This document shows positions 21,777 through 33,499 of a DNA stretch of 64,000 bases, piece after piece. The notes beneath the pieces were generated by a model. That model was not told the DNA's origin. It searched no databases and saw only the letters and a program-made list of their open reading frames with translations. Each line of letters starts with the position of its first letter. Position 1 is the stretch's first letter. Both the position numbers and the translations under genes were made by a program. Source of the stretch: Takakia lepidozioides (lineage: Eukaryota; Streptophyta; Takakiopsida; Takakiales; Takakiaceae); NCBI GenBank assembly GCA_030704615.1, contig CM060731.1, positions 9,240,001 through 9,304,000 on the forward strand, in the 5' to 3' direction.

Positions 21777-22400
21777 GGCAGATTGGAGCACCTGTTTCTC
21801 CTCCTGCGCAAGGGTTGTGTTTGATTATTTTTGACGTGAATGGAGTCTTGTGCAAAATCTTGAAGCACCAGAAGAGCTACAATGTCCCCCGGTTTTCAAA
21901 TCGGATTACAGAATTCCAGCTCTTGTCGGATTCCGACTTGTCTTTAGACGGGAGATATATCGCGAAGTGTGGACAGAGTTGCACAAACACTTCCGGTTAG
22001 GGATTTGGAGCTCTATGATGTACAAGAAATTGCAGCTCATCCTGGATTTTTTGCTTCGCGGTCTACCTCAACCGGCCTTCGTTATGTCTCAAGAGGATTG
22101 TATTTCATGTCCTACTTTGGTTCACCCTCAATTCAAATCAGGATTGGACCCTCCTCATTTGTTTTTGAAGCCACTGGTCAAGGTCTGGTAGAGATTTGGT
22201 GGACAATATACTAAGAGTAACACTCTGCGACGACACCACCATGAAGTGTGTATTGAACCCGCCCGACTCATGTCTTGTTCTCAAACCGTTCCAGACCGTG
22301 GAGACTGATGGTTGCTATCTTCTCAAGGTTCTTCAGACCTATTTGCTTGGAACGAGAAAACATCCCACTGTTTCAAGCTATCTTAGGAAAAAAATGATAG
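21777..22400 (+). pseudogene. NIF/FCP1-like HAD domain, copy 2 (two frameshifts)
   Basis: After a CTCTGGCAG acceptor the frame reads CLIIFDVNGVLCKIL (motif I with Asn for the second Asp). It then shifts near 21895 to a frame with VFRREIYREVWTELHKHF, RLGIWSSMMYKKLQLILDFL and PAFVMSQEDC. It shifts again near 22185 to LVDNILRVTLCDDTTMKCVLNPPDS. Block order is normal for the family, so this is a full domain copy broken by two small indels. It resembles copies 1 and 3 only distantly, so the triplication is old. Confidence 0.6.
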
Positions 22401-22762
22401 GGTTGAGTTTTTTTCAAACGATCCCAAGTTTAGCCCACTCTGGGATTTTATTGAGGACAACGGTTTTAAGAGTCTCAGATATGATGCTTCAAAATAAATT
22501 ATTTTTGATCAATCCCATCTCACTCGAGCTATTGAATATCTTCATGGTTTCTGATTCTCATTTCCTTGTAATCACACATGTGATAGATATGGTACTCTTC
22601 TTTTCACTCATTTTCAGTTGAATTCTTGACGCACATTCCGGGCAATCCCAAGACTCTGATACAGGCCTTCATACGGGGACATGACTATATCTAGTGACCT
22701 CCACTGTTCAGTGGAGGTTCACATTCCTGCACTCCCAGATTTATGATTATGTCTCTTTGGCA

Positions 22763-23690
22763 GGTTCAAGGAGATGCTGACGACGTCATCGGTTCCTCAA
22801 GTCCCCTAAAGGAACCCTCCGGATCAGCAGTGAGTTGGAGTATTGAAGGCTTTCCGAGGGTTCACGACGGTGCTCAAATTGAGGGTGGATCCTCTGTCAG
22901 ACCCTTGTCCTCCCAGGAAGCGGGCGACACTCTTCTCCTCTCGGGTCCTCCTGGGTGTAAAGTCCAAAGTGCAGGTGAAGAACACAAATATCCCGGAGAC
23001 TTTATCGACCTTTCCCAACATTCCTCACCCTCCCTGTTCAGTATGCAGGGTTTGGTCTATCCAACCCGCAAGGCAACCGTCGGGGACTCGGCTACGGCTC
23101 CGCTGCACCTGGTTCCGTCTCTTCCTCGCATATCTCCCCAGCACGAGGGTTGGACAGCCCAAATCCGCAGGAGTCAGGTGACTTAAACTCATTTCTCGCT
23201 CCTTGCTCATTCTCTTAGTTTCACTTAGTTTGGGGTCTGATATTCATCTGTCGCTCCAGGTCAGAAAATCTGCAGATTATGACCTTCCTGTCAAACGACG
23301 TCTGCATTGGAATGCAGTTTCGAGGTAAATTATTCATTCGTTGCGTTTTCATTCCATCCAGGATGTCGAGTGCTCAAGGGACATTTATTTGTGCTTGCCT
23401 GTTGTTGCCCCTCCACTCCTCCCGTCGTTCAATGGCAAAACATCTCCAACATCGATACAGCGTGACCCTGAACTGTTGGCACAATGTTCTGTACCAAAGA
23501 GGCGAAAAGGAGCCCCCGAGCCATTTCCTTCCTCTGCAGGAAATCTTTCCAACGGACAAAAGGCTGACAAGAAAAAAAGAGCGGACTCCAAACACATGAG
23601 GACTCCCTCGGAAGTTGTGGCGCCTCGTCAATCCAAGCCCGCAGGAATCCACTGTTCTTCTGCAAGACATTCCAATAAGGCTTCAATGGT
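22763..23690 (+). pseudogene. Low-complexity exons between NIF copies 2 and 3
   Basis: Two open stretches, 22763-23186 (after TTGGCAG; VQGDADDVIGSSSPLKEPSG) and about 23364-23690 (DVECSRDIYLCLPVVAPPLL... PKRRKGAPEPFPSSAG), look like disordered Ser/Pro-rich exons with basic patches. They sit where the acidic linker exons lie before copy 1, suggesting a repeating linker plus NIF-domain organisation. No function is proposed. Confidence 0.3.
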
Positions 23691-24012
23691 ACATTTCAAA
23701 ACAATTTCTCCACTTTCGTTTGTAGTTTGTTTTGCTGTCCCAAACTAACTCCGTAATTTTTATACAAGCGAGTATGGAGCCGCAGAACTTCTTGAATGCG
23801 CCTCCCGACAAGGTGCGTCCACTAACCTCCACTTGACAGCCAGCGTTCATCTTTTTGTGATCTCGAACTCTTCGATATATGGTCTACTCTTGGTCCTTTA
23901 CAGTAGTCCATTGTCGGGACACTTATGTCTCCGAAAACGTAGAGGTCACTCTAAAACTAAGAAACACTACATCGTGTTGTTTTTTACGGCGATAACACTT
24001 AAATTGCGCAGG

Positions 24013-24395
24013 ATGGCATTGTCCATCAACCTTCATTTGCCACATCGGGGAAGAGGAAATGGATGTTGTTAATATTGAGTGTCAACGGACTCCTCTGCTA
24101 CCGGCCACCTCCAACCGGTGGTGAATTGTTTAAGGAGAGATTTCATTTCATGAAAGTTATAGTTCATGTTCCCGACAGACCTTTTGTGGTTCCCCGGCCC
24201 GGAGTCTTGGAGTTTCTCAACCTTGCGTTCATGCATTTTCACGTGGCGATCTGGTCATGTGCTGAAAAAGATGTTCTTCGTAGGATGCTCGAGTGCTTAG
24301 TTCCTACGAGAATTTGCAAAGAAGTTTTGCTTCATCTGGTCAGTTGAGGATTGCAAAGACACGACCGGTTACAGGGGGATGCTTTTGCGTGAGCG
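24013..24395 (+). pseudogene. NIF/FCP1-like HAD domain, copy 3 (truncated)
   Basis: After a TTGCGCAG acceptor: SGKRKWMLLILSVNGLLCYR, then HVPDRPFVVPRPGVLEFLNL and FHVAIWSCAEKDVLRRML. This matches the first two thirds of a plant NIF-like domain. Near 24325 the frame slips by one base in a GTTTTGC run; the other frame continues FIWSVEDCKDTTGYRGM. Coding similarity stops at 24383 where GCGTGAGC repeats begin, so the 3' end was probably lost to the repeat block. Motif I has S-V-N instead of D-x-D. Confidence 0.6.
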
Positions 24396-24440
24396 TGAGC
24401 GGGCTCACGCCACATCATCAGTTATTGCCACGTTGGCTGA
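24384..24440. repeat. GCGTGAGC/GCTCACGC palindromic repeats, left cluster
   Basis: GCGTGAGCGTGAGC followed by GGGCTCACGCC forms a short palindrome exactly where the NIF copy 3 coding sequence ends. The same words recur in both orientations at 26375-26450, bracketing a 2-kb non-coding block. Confidence 0.6.
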
Positions 24441-25440
24441 CCGGTCTGACGCCACATCAGCCGACCTCGCCAGCGTGCCCGACGCCACGTCACGCCATGC
24501 CACGTCATTTTCATAGGCATGGCCCTATATCCGCGGACCGAACAGGAAAATGGGGGCCTATAGCCGCGGATTGCGTATTTGGCAGACATGGAACCATGTG
24601 TGGGCGACGAGGCGAGGTGCAGAAGAGAGTTTAGGGTTTGTTGGTGAATGTTGCAGAATGATAGTGTACGTAGAGACTGAAATGGTTATGGATGTATTAA
24701 TGTCCAGGTCATCAGTCTACAATGGTCCTCAGATGATTTAATGTCATGCTAAAGGAAGTATAGTGCTGAAATGGCTCGCAATGTGTCGACACTGAAGAGG
24801 ACAGCTAAAGAGGAGCGTGTTGCACACCAGAATGTTGCAGTAAGCACTCGGACAAAGTCGCAAAATGACAGATCAGTCTCACATCTGTTGTGTTGTCTTA
24901 TTCTACATTGTTGTCATCTGTCTACCTTTCCCCAAATGCCAGACATTCATTAAATCTTATCAAGTGCTTCAGGACGGATTTTAGGCACAATTTCTAAAGT
25001 TTGTGCAAACGACATTAATCGTTGTGCTTGGTTTCCATAAATGTTAGAATGACATCCTTGCTCAACATTCATCCACTCTATCATCCATTCACGATATTTC
25101 ATCCACATTTGTCCACAACTATTCATCCCCATTCATCCATACTAGCAGTGTCCCATCCACATTGGCTCTGCTTCATCCTCATTAACTCATCCACAACCAT
25201 TCTACACTGATGACAACAACGTAAAATACCACCACCTGACCACGCTAAACATGGGTTGGACTCCAATGCGTATTGCGGCCCCTGCCAGTGAGGTAGAAAT
25301 GTGCACCTGTATATTACGAGAGTACTGCAATTTTCATGGTTTTTCATCAGGACCATTATACAACAACATTCAAAATGAATTTGGCTCTCGTTTGTGCATG
25401 AGGAGGAATTTCGGGTCGTACAACATTGTGTAACAGAATT
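24441..25440. other. Non-coding block between GCGTGAGC clusters
   Basis: No gene recognised. It includes a GC-rich stretch with repeated GACGCCACGTCA-like words (24440-24510) and AT-rich spacer with many CATCCACATT-like words near 25070-25200. Open frames are short. Confidence 0.5.
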
Positions 25441-25449
25441 TGACAAAAC

Positions 25450-25885
25450 GTCTGCCTTGTCCTTCTTGTTTGACCCATAACCAATGTTATGCATGAGGAT
25501 GTTGTCCTTGAACTTGCGCTGAAACCGAGAGTCCACCAATCATCCCCTAGGTGCCTTGTCTTCTTGTTTGACCCATAACCAATGTTAGGCATGAGGATCC
25601 CGCCTTTGAACTTGCGCGGAAACCGAGAGTCCATACACCATCCACTAGGTGCACTGTCTTCTTGTTTGAACCATAACCAATGTTACGCATGAGGATGTTG
25701 CCCTTGAACTTGGGTTGAACCCGAGAGTCCGCAAATCATCCCCTACGTGCCTTGTCTTCTTGTTTGACCCATAACCAATGTTAGGCATCAGGAGGCTGCC
25801 TTTGAACTTACGTTGGACCCGAGAGTCAATACATACATCATCCCCTAGGTGCCTTGTCTTCTTGTTTGACCCATAACCAACCATT
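25450..25885. repeat. Minisatellite, unit about 99 bp, 4.4 copies
   Basis: Each unit runs TGCCTTGTCTTCTTGTTTG, ACCCATAACCAATGTTA, GCATGAGGA, CCTTTGAACTTGCG, ACCGAGAGTCC, then CATCCCCTAGG. Copies start near 25451, 25550, 25648, 25748 and 25850 (partial). Copies differ by 10-20 percent. On the minus strand the unit can be read as a 33-residue repeat ([15 protein letters not shown]), but no longer gene supports it as coding. Confidence 0.85.
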
Positions 25886-26374
25886 CGCTGTATATTACAA
25901 TCAAAGCATACAAAGCCAGGAGATCAAACTATCCACTGTATGAAGTGCATAGAAGCCACTGTCTGTAAATGCATACACGGCCCGAAAATGCCAGATTTGA
26001 ACCATCTTTTAACGACATTACAACAAACAGACACAAATTTTATTACAAAGTTGTGGAGGGACACAAAATGTCTGAAATTGTGAACATCACGAACCCACCC
26101 CAAAATGATGAATTTGCATTTCAGTCATTCATTCACTATCCCCTGAAACTTGTGCAGTATCATCGACGTTAACCTGAGCTCCGAGGTGCATGTTGTGCTT
26201 TCGAGCACATGGGGGAGATAACATGAAACTCTGTTGACGAGCAATGGCCTCAATGTAGTCGGTAGGATGTTATGAACGTGGAGGGCTGCACCACAAGTCA
26301 CTATGAATAAAAAGAGACATCGACCAAAGGAATAGCTCCAAATCTTGCCATCCAAAGAACCACATTGCATGAGT

Positions 26375-26450
26375 GTAGCTCCGCGTGAGCCTGCCGCGTG
26401 AGCCCAGGAGCTCGGCTCACGCTTTGCCCTCTAAGCGTGAGCCCAGGGGT
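26375..26450. repeat. GCGTGAGC/GCTCACGC palindromic repeats, right cluster
   Basis: Three GCGTGAGCC or AGCGTGAGCCCAGG words and one GGCTCACGC within 75 bp. They match the cluster at 24384, suggesting the two bracket one inserted block or belong to one dispersed repeat family. Confidence 0.6.
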
Positions 26451-28040
26451 TTAGTGGAGGAAGAAGCAGGCCTCATACCCGAGTCCTCTGTTTAAAAAGG
26501 TCCTATTGTCGTGGAAAGCAGTTATAGCGCTTAAAAAAAGAGGTATAGAAAGAATGGAATGGTCATTGTGAAAACTTACCGAGGTTTTTCTTATTGAAGA
26601 AGAGGTGAAAAAAAAAAGGCTGGGTGAGTCATCATGAATCTTACTGAGGGATTCTTGCATGAACAAGAGGCAAAAAAGATTGGATGCTCATTGTCAAGCT
26701 ATTGTCGTTTCCAGTATTTTCATCATGGTGATGGATGATGGATGGATGAAATATTGAAGGAGAGGTTAAAAATAATGAGGAATGGGCAAGAACAGGCCCC
26801 AACATATGACCCCTCATTGTGAAACAGACAATGGTTTTTTCTTAATATAGATGAGGTGAAAATTAAACAGATGTTGTCATCTTCAAGCTTATTTAGGCTT
26901 GTTTGTTGAAGATGTGTTATAAAAAATGAGCGGTTTATGTGGAACTTGTTCAGGTTTGTGTTATGAAGATGAGGTGAATAAAAATCAACACATGGTCATT
27001 GTGATTGCTTATTTAGGGTGTCTTTTGTGAAGAAGAGGTAAAAAAAAACATTGAGCTATCCTTGTGAAACTTGTTTAGGATTCTGTATTGAAGAAGAGGT
27101 GAACAAAAAATCAGATGGTCATCATGAATGCTTATATAGGGTTTTGGTTTGTGAAGAAGAGGTGAAAAAAAAAGTTAAGCTCTATCATGGCAAACTTGCT
27201 CAGGTTTCTTGTTATTGAAAAGAGGGTAAAAAAAGAAATCAGATGGATCATTATGAATGTTTATTAGGGTTTGGTGTGAAGAAGAGGGAAAAAATTGAGC
27301 TCTCATTCTCTAAAACTGGTAAGGGTTTCTGTTATTGAAGAAGAGGTGAAAAAAATATTAGATGGTCATCATGAATGCTTATTTAGGGTTTGTTTGTGAA
27401 GAAGAGGTGAAAAAAAAGTTGAGCTCTCATTGTCAAACTTCTTCAGGTTTCTGTTATTGAAGAAGAGGTGAAAAAAAAACCAGATGGTCATCATGAAGCT
27501 TTAGGGAATAAATTAGGGATTGTTTGTGAAGAAGAGGTGACAAAAAAACTTGAGCTCTACCATTGTCAAACTTCTTCAGGTTTCTATTATTGAAAAAGAG
27601 TGAAAAAAAACCATATGGGTCATCCATGAATGCTTATTTAGGGTTTGTTTGTGAAGATGAGGTGAAAAAAATTGAGCTATATCATTGTCAAACTTGTTTC
27701 AGGTTTCTGTTAATGAAAAAGAGGTGAATAAAAATCAGATGTCATCATGAATAAATTAGGGTTTGTTTGTGAAGAAGAGGTGAAAAAAAAAACTTGCGCT
27801 CTATCATTGTCAAATCTCTTCAGGTTTTCCTGGTATGAAGAAGAGGTGAAAAAAAATCATATGGTCATCATGAATGCTTATTTAGGGTTTGTTTGTATAG
27901 AGGACGTGGAAAACAACATGAGTTGTCATTGTGAAAACTGTTCATCGGTGCCTGTTATTCAAGAGAAGTGGACAAAAAAAACACAGATGGTCATCGTGAA
28001 CTCATTTACGCATGCTTCTGTAGAGGCGTGAAAAAATAAA
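26450..28040. repeat. GAAGAAGAGGTG satellite, about 125-bp higher-order unit
   Basis: Around a dozen units alternate between two half-units. One reads TTATTTAGGGTTTGTTTGTG then AAGAAGAGGTG and A(7-10); the other reads TTGAGCTCTCATTGTCAAAC, TTCAGGTTTCTGTTATTG, AAGAAGAGGTG and A-run, then CAGATGGTCATCATGAATGC. Edges (26450-26950 and 27900-28040) are more diverged than the middle, as expected for a satellite. No coding function. Confidence 0.85.
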
Positions 28041-28113
28041 AATGAGCTTTCATACTGACACTTGTCCATGTTTGGCAGGCTCGTTTCCTCTTTCCCCCTC
28101 GAATTTCAAAAAT

Positions 28114-28139
28114 GGTTTGTTTTTTTTTTTTTTTTTTTC
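28114..28139. repeat. Poly-T run
   Basis: About 25 consecutive T residues. It could be the antisense poly-A tail of a retroposed sequence on the minus strand, but no body was recognised beside it. Confidence 0.6.
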
Positions 28140-28405
28140 TTGTGATCTTTCCGTTTTTTTGCTTTGTGCTTAATTGTGGGGTGTCTTGGGGTTTAGCCGG
28201 GTGTGCCGCTTCTGACGCACTCCAATTTAACGAGCCTCGTGTACAACTTTAAACCCACGTATTTGAATTAAGTATCATAATACTTCCGTTCCTGACGACG
28301 ACCATTCGCTTGCTTGTTGACGATTTATAGAACTGTGTATCATCCATGTTCTTTATAAACAAGGCACCCTTTCCGACATTGCGAAAAATCGCAACATATG
28401 CAACA

Positions 28406-28830
28406 CTACTCGATATTGCCAATGTCTCGCTGCAAAAGTGTCTGTACCTCACCAGGACCTAGTGTCGCCTGGTGAATGATTTGGTCTCTTTTGGGATCAC
28501 AATACATCATGCGCAAAAAGATGTAGTAAAGATGCTTGCAGGGAACCCATTTCCCTCTCTTTCCTAGAGCTTCTTCACGCATGCACACGAAGTCGGGACA
28601 GGTACACTCCGGAAAATTTCCCACCGTCACCTGATAGGCCCTGTCGTGCAAAACGGACCCAGATGTGACCAAAGTATAAACCCGTCCATACCCAGATGAA
28701 GGTACTTCCATAGTTCCTGTTACCCGAGCCTGAAGTAGTCTGGCCGATTCCACCTTCGCATCGTGATCAGGCCTCGAAGCCACCCGATGCACTGTTTTGC
28801 CATTCCTTCTCGTGGGATGCGAAGGAGGTT
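28406..28830 (-). pseudogene. SWIM zinc-finger fragment of a second transposase
   Basis: C-terminal part of a transposase related to the one at 29639-33346. It reads VPSSGYGRVYTLVTSGSV, then the SWIM signature CTCPDF...VPCKHLYYIFL (C-x-C-xn-C-x-H), and ends GPGEVQTLLQRD at a TAA or similar. The upstream catalytic part is absent; homology stops at a cluster of CATGAGC repeats (28836-28925). It is a diverged paralogue, not a duplicate of the neighbouring gene, because spacing inside the SWIM motif differs. Confidence 0.75.
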
Positions 28831-28835
28831 TACTA

Positions 28836-28925
28836 TTTCATGAGCAGAAACCATGAGCCATGCCGCATGAGCCGCATGAGCGGTGAGCCGAAGTCTAAGA
28901 CACGCGGATTTCATGAGCGGAATCC
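28836..28925. repeat. CATGAGC repeat cluster
   Basis: At least six CATGAGC or GTGAGCC words in 90 bp, including GCCGCATGAGCCGCATGAGC. The reverse form GCTCATGG occurs at 29050 and 29070, and TTTCATGAGCGGCATGAGC occurs again at 38597-38640. These clusters bracket the block containing the transposase and the inverted gene pair. Confidence 0.65.
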
Positions 28926-29638
28926 TCCAATTTTGGAAATGCGGCAGATTAAACAAGTATTAAAATAATAGTTTTATATTTGACCTTGCCATTTTTGGAA
29001 GTTACGGATCCTGTAATGCGGCAAAGATATGTCGTCAGTAACAACTCCGCTCATGGTTTTTTAGATCCGCTCATGGAAATGAGTGACCGTGCAACGAGAA
29101 ATCCAGTATACCACGGCAAAAGGACGTCGCATACTGGCCTGTATAGAGTATTCCGCGGTTTTACATGCCTGGAATGAAGCTGACCCTTTTGCCGCGACTG
29201 AACCAATAGAGTCTGCACAATTCTATCATCTTCCAGTATTCGGCGGGAAAGTTTTGCAAGTGAACTAGGAAATGCGATGCCGCATTAGGGTTCGCACGTG
29301 CGAAATTTCTGGGTGGTTTGGTGTTGCTGACTGCCGCATCTACCAGTACCTACGATGTTACTTGGAAATGCGGTGCCGCATTTCCTTGCCGGGGGTCGAA
29401 TGAGGAAAGCAAAGTTTGGGAGAGCTGAAAAAACAGGAACCCTCCAACACACAAAAATACATGCACGTGGAAACACGAGTGAATGACATAGTATTATCGA
29501 CGTTCGAGCAAAACAGGTTACTGGAGGCAAGACATAAGTCGGACCTTTCTGTGGCCAGAGTCAGAGCTACTTGCAGCAGTACAGTTCTACTATCCGAAAA
29601 GGATGGGTGTACCATTGTGTTGGGACCGCAAGCCAAGG

Positions 29639-32600
29639 TCACTGGTCCCCTGGATCCATATTCAGAAGAGTGTGCACCTCTTGGGGGCTCAACCCTGGTG
29701 CATGTATGAAGTGATGAGTTGTGGAATTACACCGGAGTCTCTTTAGGTACACGTAGTACAGATGCTTGCAAGGGCAGTATGATGCCCCCTTGTTCGCCAT
29801 GATCTGAAAGTCGGTGCAATTGCAGGTGGGTAATTCTGAAATGGTGATGGTGTACACCTCATTGCGAATAGCTGAGCCTGCAGTGGCCATCTGATACACA
29901 CGCCCGAAGCCTGGTGGGGGCACTTCTGTCGAGCTCTGGATTGTACAGTTCATCCGAAGTGCATTCCCCATCCTCGTCTCGTTTACTTTTGAGGGAGGTC
30001 GCCGCCTCTTCGGTTTCCCCCAACGGTGTGTAGGATGCTTAGAGCTGTCGGGTCCCATTGTTCTTGCTCTCACAGGGGTCGGTGGTGGAGGCTGTGGAAG
30101 CGGAAATGGTTGTGTGGGGACGTCAGTGCACTGCACCATCCGAAATCCTGCGGCAGTAAGGGCGTCGGCCTCAACCTAACTCAGATCGCAGCCTGGTTCC
30201 ACCGGCCACACCGGGGGAGCCTCTGGCATTGTTTGTATGCCGTACTTGGGCTTTCCATACACGCAAGTCATAATGTCGTGCCTGCAGAACCAGAACTGGG
30301 TGGTTGTCGCCTCCGCAAACTTTGCATGGACAAATCTTCCTGTAAAAGTAGGAGTAGGGACAGCACCATCTGGATTCCTCCTTATCATCTCTAAACAACG
30401 TTGCTGTGTATCCACTCGAATTGCGGAACACCTGCCTCGAAACGACGGCTTTGTGCGAGCAATTCTCCACTGTGACGCAGACACAGTCGTCTCCACAATG
30501 GCTTGGCCATACTGCATAACAGGGGGCGGAATCTGGGGCAAGCGAGCGGTGGGAATTTCTCGCACGGAATCCCCGCTTGAAGGCGATGGCGATCTGGATT
30601 TTCTTGGGCTTCCACTGCTGGAAGACACATTGTGCGGCAACATGACGGGCCCTCGAGGTGCTGTCCAAATGTTCCTGTCGGATCTCTAGGAATCCTCTTC
30701 GCACCCGGGTTCCTCTTCAATCCTCTGCCTCACAGGGCGAGTACGGACGTCCCCCTCTAGGTGTTCACCTCTACGGTGCAGAGGCGTCCCTTTGATCTTC
30801 TCTCGCAATGTTATCGCCCATTTCAGTGGATTCTTCGACCTCGAAGCTATTCGCACCAACAATTCCTCCCTGTCCGGCCCAAAGCCCCATTGTTTCCCGC
30901 TCAGGAACTTGTAGTACGTGGCTTGCTGCATGATTGCTCTGTCGATGTCCTCCGTTGTGGCCATCACTACGTCCACCAGATGTGCGGCAGAAGACGCTCG
31001 CCAGGAGGAGTGCACTGATTCTGCCATATTCGTGTTCGGCATGTCCATGTCGGAATCCAAGCACCACTCCTACAAGGACACAGACAATGGTGAGGAACCA
31101 ATGGAAAGGTCCGTAATAGAAAGACAATTGCACGAAAATGACAGGATCATACCTCCCGCATGTACTGTCCGAACTGTCGATACCGGAAATGCCACCACCC
31201 CAACCAGCTGTGCAAGGCTCCCAGATTGGTTGTCTCCACTGCACCTGACGTGTTCCACCAAGCCTCGATGATAGCAAACTTAACCTCCGTGTCATCAAAT
31301 GTGGGTGCATCTCTCTTTCCCCTCCATTGGAACATTGGGGTCCTCACCGTACACACGCCGCACCGCTGCCCAGTTGGCTTGAGCGTTGTCTGCCATGAAT
31401 CCCCTGAAATTGGGCTCTGGCAATCCCGCCCTTGCCATCTGCTCGTTTATGCCCTCCCACAGATGCATCTCCGACTGTGTGTCCTCCCCTTTCATCTCGC
31501 AGATTGCAATCGTCATGAGCCTCTTGGAGTGATAGTCATAAACATGCGCACCCATAGTCACCCACTGATGGTTTGTAATTCGCTTGATGTGATCAAACAT
31601 CACCCAAGCATTCGACAGGTTTCCAGTTGTCATGCGAGTGACCAAGTCGACTCCACTCCCAGGCCCACACGTCGACATTTTAAAAATGTAACAACGATCG
31701 GATTCGCTGCCTTGCCCTGGAAACCTGCTACCTTGGATGTAGTCATATCCAGTCATTCATTTCACCTCCAGGATTGAGTGCATGTCCGACCCCTGGCCGA
31801 ACTCCTGCTTGCAAGATACGATGTGATTCCGCACATTCGGACTACAAACGTGCGAGACGGACTCCAACAGGTCAAGCATCTCCTTTTCGTTCAAGGGCAC
31901 TCGGTCTGAACCATCTTCAGACATGATTTTTCCAAGAGCAATCTTGTGGGCTGCCTTCAGCTGAATCTGCTTTGGTCTTGCTCCGGGGCTCAATTTCACC
32001 TCCTCTTTTATGATGTCGTGTGCTTCCTGCACAGCCTCACGCATGTTGCCTCTTGCCAAGGGGTGGCAGTGGACCCCAACGTGTATGCAAGCTCTAGTCA
32101 AGTCCGGGAGCAAATGGATTACGTAATATTGCTTGGCTCTGCACATGGACATGCACGTCGGTGGTTCTTTGCAATGTGCGCACTTGAAAGTACCCGCAGG
32201 AGCTTGGCTGGAGACAATGAATGGATGATGCGTTGTGCCAGTCCAATCCGTCTCGTTTCTCCGCCCTCCTTTGGAAAGAAAGTGGAAGCAGGCGGGATTC
32301 AGGCACCTTAGCTTCCCCGCACAGAGGACGTATCGTACACGAACACCATCAGCAATTTTCGTGCTACTGGTCTTCGTCACACACCAGGGGTGTCCGTCAT
32401 GCTTTCGATCCATGTCTGTTAACATCCCCGAGGCTTTGTTTGAGGAAGTGACAGGTGGAAACTCGAAGATGACATTGCCATCGACTTCGGGAGGTAGATA
32501 CGTTACCTTCCTGACCGGAAATTTGGCATAGTCGAGAGCAGCCAGCTCGGAGCGAGAACCATCGAGGTGATGTTGCCGTAGGAGCTGCACAATGGACCGG

Positions 32601-33346
32601 GTTGGAGTTATGCTCGAGAGTACTTGCGTAGCAGCTGCAGAGACGTCCATGTCGGATTTGAACGACCGTGTGGAGGACATGGGGACCTCAATGCACTCAT
32701 CTTCATCGTCAGAAATGTCGAATACGTCCACACGAGAAGCTATGGAGGGTCTTGACGGTCCAGGTCGGGAATTATTATCGTTGCATACCTCTCTGTTGGC
32801 AGTGGCCGCCTGTCGGTTTCCGGACTCCTTTGTGGATGGTGTGGGCAGCGACTGATTCAGAAAGGGAATGGGCATTCCCACAGCTCGGTATAGGATGGCG
32901 TCTGATGGGGGTACGTGCCATTCGATTCCGCAACCTCCGTCGTTACCTAGCACGACAATGGTCTCGTCAACCTGTCCAGGACCATCCTTCCTTTCTTCTT
33001 CCAAGTAAACTGTGCCCGGTTTGAGCTTGAATTTAGAACAAAGGTAAGTTTCAGTCACTCTGCAAAGTCCTCCCTCGTTTGGGATCCAGGCTCTCCCAAG
33101 TTGCGGAGGACAGCAAACAATAGCGTAGGAATTCGGAGCCATCGAACACCGCACGAAGTTGGCAAGTGCGAGGTTCAGTATAGCGACAGACGAAGGCTCA
33201 CAGGCACCATGCGGAGTCCATCGACGATTGGAAGTCGCACATTGAAGTGGAAAGTATAGTTTCAAGCTACATGCATGAAGGTGGGAGGTGTGATTCCATA
33301 GCCAGTAAGTTAGACAATGATGGCCGAATCGGCGACGAAATAACAT
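29639..33346 (-). pseudogene. SWIM-domain Mutator-like transposase
   Basis: The minus frame reads from an N-terminal region with Cys/His clusters (CLNPACFHFL; CAHCKEPPTCMSMC; CIHVGVHCHPL, like GCM/WRKY-type DNA-binding folds) into a DDE core: SRFPGQGSESD, GSGVDLVTRM, GAHVYDYHSKRLMTIAIC (Asp), FMADNAQANWAAVRRVYG (Asp) and PNTNMAESVHSSW (Glu). It ends with a SWIM finger, CNCTDF...YCPCKHLYYVYL. An 83-nt GT-AG intron lies at 31070-31152. Defects are in-frame stops at 31757 (TGA), 30686 (TAG) and 30176 (TAG), and a frame slip with probable deletion near 31300. Coding sense continues in the same frame after each stop. It would cut and paste the element if intact. The upstream start is uncertain. 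Confidence 0.75.
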
Positions 33347-33499
33347 CTCCTGACAGTTTCTCCTAAGGGTGGATCCAGCAGTATTCTCGGTACAGACAGG
33401 AGCGTTCGCACTGACAAGTGCCAGGACTGTTAGTTAAAACGGTCAGACAACCTAGTTGTGCTCATCAAGACTGGCCGCAAATTCTGTTGTTTCGGAACA

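Noticed and set aside
25123-25884. Minus-strand ORFs with repeated [14 protein letters not shown]
   Set aside because: They translate the 99-bp minisatellite; unit copies fall in different frames and no flanking gene supports them.
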